A DNA stretch of 9,187 nucleotides from Pseudaeromonas sp041911695. Its GTDB lineage: Bacteria; Pseudomonadota; Gammaproteobacteria; Enterobacterales; Aeromonadaceae. Location of the stretch: the NCBI GenBank assembly GCA_041911695.1, contig JAYROM010000002.1, positions 1 through 9,187 of the forward strand. Direction: 5' to 3'. The notes beneath the pieces were generated by a model that did no database searches, was not told the DNA's origin, and saw only the letters and a list, made by a program, of their open reading frames with translations. Shown here in pieces: positions 5,813 through 9,187 of the stretch (position 1 is the first letter of the stretch; every line of letters begins with the position of its first letter). Made by a program: the position numbers and the translations under genes.

Positions 5813-6679
5813 ATGATTAAGAACGTGCTGCTTGCTTTGACTTTAGGCACCTGCATCTATCCACTGTCTGCCCTCGCGGAAAATCAGGATCCGCTAATAA
5901 ATACAGTCAAACAGGAGGAATCCAGCCTACAGGCTCGCATCGGGTTTGTCGTGTTCGATGCCAAAGACAATTCGATGCGAAATTATCGCGGCAACGAACG
6001 CTTCCCAATCAATAGCACGCACAAGGTGCTATCGTGCGCCGCCTTGCTGGCAAACGTGGACCATGGTCACTCAACCCTTGGTGACAAGGTCTCTTTCGAT
6101 CAATCAAAACTGGTTGATTATTCGCCCGTTACAAAAGACCGCATCCAGCCAAATACAATGACGCTTGGCGAACTCTGTGCTGCAGCAGTCAGTTACAGCG
6201 ACAATACAGCAGCCAACTTGGTATTCGACCATATTGGCGGCCCTCAAGGGCTGACAACATTCTTGCGCGGGATGAATGATCTCGTTACGCGCTCGGATCG
6301 TACTGAACCTACGTTAAATGAAGCCGTTCCGGGAGATCTGCGAGATACATCAACGCCGATTAGCATGAGTCACACCATCGCGAAGTTGGTGCTAGGGGAC
6401 ACGTTATCCGCCACATCCAAAACTCAGTTAGGTCAATGGATGAAGGATGACAAGGTTGCTGACGCGCTGCTTCGTTCCGTCTTGCCTGCTGGTTGGATCA
6501 TTGGAGACAAGACCGGCGCAGGTGGTTACGGCTCCCGCTCGATAGTTGCAGTGGTGTGGCCACCAAAACGCCAACCGCTGGTAATCAGCATCTATATCAC
6601 CCAGACCAAAGCCAGCATGGCCCGGAGTAATCAGGCGATTGCTCGTATCGGAGCGGCCATTTTTAGTCAATATCACTGA
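5813..6679 (+). CDS. bla: Class A beta-lactamase (carbenicillinase-like, SCO-1-type candidate)
   Basis: A periplasmic serine beta-lactamase that hydrolyses penicillins. With ATG 5813 it is 288 residues; ATG 5801 would add MVNN, and neither start has a good RBS. A signal peptide ends at ALA (about residue 22). All class A elements are present: S68-T-H-K71 (Ambler 70-73), S129-D-N131 (130-132), E165 in RTEPTLNE (166, with N169 as Ambler 170) and K233-T-G235 (234-236). R242 (Ambler 244) and a cysteine pair C75/C122 (Ambler 77/123, as in TEM) are also present. The RTEP loop and GAGGYGSRSI resemble CARB/PSE enzymes, while the disulfide and 'VLLRSVLPAGW'-type core are shared with TEM. Position 238 is Gly, so there is no common extended-spectrum change there. 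From memory it fits plasmid-borne SCO-1, which only an alignment can settle. Its GC is lower than in the flanking genes, which suggests acquisition. Confidence 0.93.
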   Translation: MIKNVLLALTLGTCIYPLSALAENQDPLINTVKQEESSLQARIGFVVFDAKDNSMRNYRGNERFPINSTHKVLSCAALLANVDHGHSTLGDKVSFDQSKLVDYSPVTKDRIQPNTMTLGELCAAAVSYSDNTAANLVFDHIGGPQGLTTFLRGMNDLVTRSDRTEPTLNEAVPGDLRDTSTPISMSHTIAKLVLGDTLSATSKTQLGQWMKDDKVADALLRSVLPAGWIIGDKTGAGGYGSRSIVAVVWPPKRQPLVISIYITQTKASMARSNQAIARIGAAIFSQYH

Positions 6680-6691
6680 GCTATGTACCCT

Positions 6692-6731
6692 GGGGCTCGA
6701 CGTAACAAGGCGTTTTCAACGTAAGGGCCCC
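6692..6731. other. Dyad symmetry after the beta-lactamase gene
   Basis: GGGGC (6692-6696) and GCCCC (6727-6731) flank an inner pair of ACGT motifs, giving a long imperfect hairpin just after the bla stop. No T-run follows, so it is a poor terminator. It may be an end of the acquired segment. It lacks the paired GTTRRRY/RYYYAAC boxes of an integron attC site. Confidence 0.3.
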
Positions 6732-6764
6732 CCGATCAGTGCCGCTTAGACGCGACCGCACCAG

Positions 6765-6780
6765 AATCAAACGTTTGCCT
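6765..6780. promoter_or_regulatory. PurR operator upstream of purC
   Basis: AATCAAACGTTTGCCT matches the 16-bp PurR box ACGCAAACGTTTGCGT at 13 of 16 positions and contains the perfect central palindrome CAAACGTTTG. PurR with hypoxanthine or guanine represses purine biosynthesis genes in gammaproteobacteria. Its centre is 84 bp upstream of the purC start, just upstream of the likely promoter. Confidence 0.8.
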
Positions 6781-6786
6781 TTGCGG

Positions 6787-6815
6787 CTGTTGCCTGCGCA
6801 CATTTCTGCTAGAAT
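6787..6815 (+). promoter_or_regulatory. Likely purC promoter
   Basis: TAGAAT (6810-6815) with TG at 6807-6808 makes a good extended -10. At 17 bp upstream there is only CTGTTG (6787-6792), a weak -35, which the extended -10 can offset. It lies just downstream of the PurR box. Confidence 0.5.
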
Positions 6816-6856
6816 CCGCCGCAGTCCCATGCGTCAACGAGAAAAGGAATACCTTG

Positions 6857-7960
6857 ATGAATCTTGCAGACAAAGTCCTGGCCGTAAATGACAACCTGCC
6901 CATCCGCACCGATAAGCCAGTCCACTCTGGCAAAGTACGTAGCGTCTATTGGTTAACCGCGGAAGACAGCGCGCGTCTGATTAAGGAAAAGGGCTACAAG
7001 GTTCCGGCCGATACCCCACTGGCAATCATGGTCATCAGTGACCGTATCTCCGCCTTTGACTGCATCTGGCACGGGGAGAATGGCCTGAATGGCGTACCGG
7101 GCAAGGGTGCCGCACTCAATGCCATCTCCAGCCACTGGTTCAAGCTGTTCAAGCAGCATGGTTTGGCTGACAGCCACATCCTGGACATCCCGCATCCGTT
7201 CGTCTGGATCGTGCAGAAAGCTCGCCCGGTGATGATCGAAGCCATCGCCCGCCAGTACATCACCGGCTCCATGTGGCGTGCCTATAGCAAGGGCGAACGT
7301 GACTTCTGTGGTATCACCCTGCCGGAAGGGCTGGCCAAGGAGCAGAAGCTGCCGGAAATTCTGATCACCCCGTCGACCAAGGGCATCATGAAGGGGCTGG
7401 ACGGCGTGCCGGAAGCGGATGATGTCAATATCTCGCGTGCCGATATCGAACGTCACTATCAGGCCTTCAACTTCCAACAACCGGCTGATATCGACCTGTA
7501 CGAAAAGCTGCTGAAAGAAGGGTTCAACCTGATCAGCGATACCCTGGCCGGTCTGGATGAGATCTTTGTTGATACCAAATTCGAGTTTGGTTATGTCAAG
7601 GATGCGGCGGGCAATGACCAACTGATCTATATGGATGAAGTCGGTACCCCAGACAGCTCACGTATCTGGGAAGGCGCGGCCTACCGTCAGGGCGAAATCG
7701 TCGAACAATCCAAGGAAGGCTTCCGCCAGTGGCTGTTGAAGAACCTGGATGCCGACGTCCTGCTGAACAAGGATCGGATGCCAGAGCGCATGGCACTGGC
7801 CAAGGGCCACGCTCTGCCGGTTGAGGTGATGATGGATATCTCCCGCACTTATGTCGGCATCGCCGAGAAGATCATCGGCCAGCCGCTGACCATCAGTGAC
7901 AACCCGAAGCAGGAAATCATCGACATCCTGCGCGACGAATACCAACTGATTACCGAGTAA
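6857..7960 (+). CDS. purC: Phosphoribosylaminoimidazole-succinocarboxamide synthase (SAICAR synthase)
   Basis: A cytoplasmic enzyme of purine biosynthesis that joins CAIR and L-aspartate using ATP to give SAICAR. It is 367 residues from ATG 6857, with AAAAGGA ending about 7-8 bases upstream; a TTG at 6854 directly before is not needed. Length and sequence follow the long Aeromonas/Vibrio-type PurC rather than the roughly 237-residue E. coli form. Visible signatures are the glycine-containing ATP-binding HSGKVRSVY (23-31), SDRISAFD (61-68), ITGSMWRAY, and the conserved DEVGTPDSSR (260-269) that helps bind substrate and metal. The frame is intact, so the gene looks functional. Control is by the PurR box at 6765-6780. 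The upstream beta-lactamase is co-directional, and no strong terminator separates the two, so read-through is possible. Confidence 0.97.
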   Translation: MNLADKVLAVNDNLPIRTDKPVHSGKVRSVYWLTAEDSARLIKEKGYKVPADTPLAIMVISDRISAFDCIWHGENGLNGVPGKGAALNAISSHWFKLFKQHGLADSHILDIPHPFVWIVQKARPVMIEAIARQYITGSMWRAYSKGERDFCGITLPEGLAKEQKLPEILITPSTKGIMKGLDGVPEADDVNISRADIERHYQAFNFQQPADIDLYEKLLKEGFNLISDTLAGLDEIFVDTKFEFGYVKDAAGNDQLIYMDEVGTPDSSRIWEGAAYRQGEIVEQSKEGFRQWLLKNLDADVLLNKDRMPERMALAKGHALPVEVMMDISRTYVGIAEKIIGQPLTISDNPKQEIIDILRDEYQLITE

Positions 7961-7983
7961 CACTCCCTGGTTTCTTACGCACT

Positions 7984-8015
7984 CACGGCGGGGACACACC
8001 CGCCGTGTTCTTTTG
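7984..8015 (+). terminator. Rho-independent terminator of purC
   Basis: CACGGCGGG (7984-7992) and CCCGCCGTG (7999-8007) form a perfect 9-bp GC-rich stem with a 6-nt loop, followed by TTCTTTT. It lies 24 bp after the purC stop. The minus strand has no T-run after the stem, so it mainly serves purC. Confidence 0.88.
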
Positions 8016-8058
8016 TGCGCTTCTGTACTTTTTTGTGCTTTTCTGTGCTTTTCTGTAC
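8014..8058 (+). repeat. Tandem repeat of period 10, consensus TGTGCTTTTC
   Basis: TGTGCGCTTC, TGTACTTTTT, TGTGCTTTTC and TGTGCTTTTC are followed by a partial TGTAC, 4.5 units without gaps. It lies between the purC terminator and the convergent regulator gene. It is probably a slippage-prone microsatellite with no coding role; the reverse frame over it is lysine-rich and not protein-like. Confidence 0.75.
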
Positions 8059-8111
8059 CCCACATGACACACCTGCGCACAACGGCCCTGCGTCTTCGTC
8101 TGCGTTTAGGC

Positions 8112-9047
8112 TTACTCGACATCCAGCTGTAGCGACACATACAGCATCAGTCGATGTTCAAACACGCTCAGATCAAAACCGGTGATCTCGAAAATCCGCT
8201 TTAGTCGATATTCCAACGTGTTGCGATGGATATACAGCTGCTCAGCCGTCAAATTGGCCGAGGTATTGTGACTAAACCAGCACACCAGCGTCTTATACAG
8301 GCAGCCATTGGTATCCTTGGCTTTTAGTTTCTGAATCGGCTCCAGAAAGCGCTTGCCCTGCCAACCCGAACCCAGTGCATCAACCAGCACCGGAAACTCC
8401 AGCTCAAAGTAGCTAAAGCAGGAGGCTGCAGTCAGGCGCTTCTTGCCCACCTTTAACGTTGATTTGGCCGTCTGATAGGACTCACATAATCCGCCCTCCC
8501 CTTCAACATAATTGCCGATCGCAAAATTGATGGTGATGCCTAAGGATGCATGGATCTTGCCGGCCAGCTCAATGTACTTGTCCTTTAGTTGTGCAAAGTC
8601 ACTGATGGTCGTACGTGGTTTTAATGACTTGAGAATCACGATTTCAGTCAGTGACACGATGGCGATCAAATCGTTATTGGTTAAATCGACGATATGCGCC
8701 AACAGGTTCTTCAATTCTGAAATGGCGGTCGACACCCCTAATTGGCCACTACCCACCTCACCAACAATCGCCAGGCGGGGTTTGTCCAACGCCACATCGA
8801 GCGTTTGCGACAGATCGATGATATTACTGGAGTAGGTTTTATTTCTGATCAGACTTAATGCCAACTCTTCGCGCAGTCGTGAGTTTTGTTCGATGGATTG
8901 CTGCATGATTGACTGTTCGATAATCATCTCGGCAATTTTGGCCACCAGCCCGCCATATTGTTGTAATTGATCCGGATCTCCGGTCAACCCTAACACGCCG
9001 ACAATATCATCTTTCACTCGCAGCGGAATATTGATACCCGGCTTGAC
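8112..9047 (-). pseudogene. cdaR: CdaR/SdaR-type sugar-diacid regulator, 5' part cut off by an IS
   Basis: The C-terminal roughly 310 residues match CdaR, the transcriptional activator of glucarate/galactarate/glycerate use, which is normally about 385 residues. From the junction the frame reads VKPGINIPLRVKDDIVGV, then LTGDPDQLQQYGGLV and the SRLREELALSL linker. A GGDEF-like central domain follows, with GQLGV and AIVSLTEIVILK. The protein ends with the PucR-type helix-turn-helix QLYIHRNTLEYRLKRI and the closing YVSLQLDVE. Upstream of the VKPG codons the frame enters insertion-sequence DNA and meets TGA within 30 bases. The first about 75-80 residues of the diacid-recognition domain are therefore separated from the rest. 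A GTG at 9017 could restart translation, but would give a protein lacking most of the ligand-sensing domain. It is convergent with purC. Confidence 0.85.
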
Positions 9048-9187
9048 GGCGCTGTTCCCTTTACGTGTTGTTCAGAATTTTGACCCCACCAGATAACCAG
9101 GATTTCGCACTGTTGGGCTCTTGGTTGTAGACCCGGAACCACGCCAGATAGTTTTTCAGGTAATCCGTCCCAACTCCCTGGAATTTC
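9048..9187 (-). mobile_element. End of an insertion sequence (IS1595-family-like), inserted in cdaR
   Basis: At 9048 the cdaR reading frame is broken and foreign DNA begins with GGCGCTGTTCCCTTTA, taken as the IS terminus. The transposase stop lies only 13 bp inside. The 8 bases next to the end, GGCTTGAC (9040-9047), are the predicted target duplication, since the IS1595 family makes 8-bp duplications. The rest of the IS and the 5' part of cdaR should lie to the right of the window. Confidence 0.65.
9061..9187 (-). CDS. C-terminal end of an IS transposase (partial)
   Basis: The last 41 codons of a frame that enters from the right edge and stops with TAA at 9063-9061. The residues KFQGVGTDYLKNYLAWF match the pattern 'y.GV.tkYL.nYL.Wf' found at the C-terminus of IS1595-family (ISXO2-like) DDE transposases. 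A less conserved tail follows, ending VKILNNT. None of the catalytic residues is in view, so family assignment rests on this tail alone. The gene lies in the same orientation as the cdaR remnant. Confidence 0.6.
   Translation of the reverse strand, partial: KFQGVGTDYLKNYLAWFRVYNQEPNSAKSWLSGGVKILNNT

Noticed and set aside
6692..6731. Integron attC site after bla
   Set aside because: CGTAACAAGGCGTT looks superficially like a cassette boundary, but the paired RYYYAAC and GTTRRRY boxes and the two inner boxes are missing.
6953..7621. 222-codon ORF antisense to purC
   Set aside because: A long open antisense frame is common opposite codon-biased genes; it has no start signal and purC itself is certain.
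7658..8140. 160-codon leftward ORF over the purC end and the period-10 repeat
   Set aside because: It reads through the terminator and the tandem repeat, giving lysine/arginine-rich nonsense, and is antisense to purC.
1..9187. CRISPR array, defence island or retron
   Set aside because: No regularly spaced 24-40 bp repeats, and no cas, reverse transcriptase, toxin-antitoxin or nuclease genes were seen in the window.

Overview
The window looks like the chromosome of a gammaproteobacterium, most likely Aeromonas or a close relative. The reasons are a long (367-residue) PurC of the Aeromonas/Vibrio type, a PurR-type operator in front of it, a CdaR-type regulator, and GC-rich codon use in the main operon. 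This assignment rests on recognition of the proteins, not on a database search.

Layout from left to right. Positions 1-250 look like one end of an integrated element: the start of a possible leftward integrase gene, a set of short repeats in 10-bp phase, and the 3' part of a tRNA-Thr(CGT) gene from the anticodon to CCA. Positions 431-5081 hold a leftward operon. In transcription order it contains a small uncertain ORF, an NTF2/SnoaL-like protein, a short-chain dehydrogenase, a FAD-dependent amine-oxidase-like protein, a DUF1365 protein and a cyclopropane-fatty-acid-synthase-family methyltransferase. Every junction overlaps by 1 or 4 bases. This gene set is known from light- and singlet-oxygen-induced regulons of other proteobacteria, and it probably modifies membrane fatty acids. 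In front of it, at 5075-5147, lie repeated TTGTATAAC-type half-sites that resemble LitR/CarH-type (MerR-family) operators. Neither a LitR-type gene nor a photolyase gene is in the window.

Positions 5150-5800 are a patchwork: a 21-codon ORF with a very good ribosome binding site (probably a gene start cut short), about 260 bp with no recognisable content, and the broken N-terminus of a 2-oxoglutarate/Fe(II) oxygenase. Next comes a complete class A beta-lactamase gene (5813-6679) of lower GC content, with its own likely promoter at the junction. It sits immediately upstream of the purC control region (PurR box at 6765-6780) and purC (6857-7960), which ends in a clear terminator.

The right end carries a cdaR-like regulator gene in the convergent direction. 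It is interrupted at about 9047 by an insertion sequence whose transposase tail (9061-9187) resembles the IS1595 family.

Overall, a housekeeping locus (purC), a catabolic regulator (cdaR) and a stress/light operon have been reshaped by at least three acquisitions: a tRNA-targeted element, a beta-lactamase segment and an IS.
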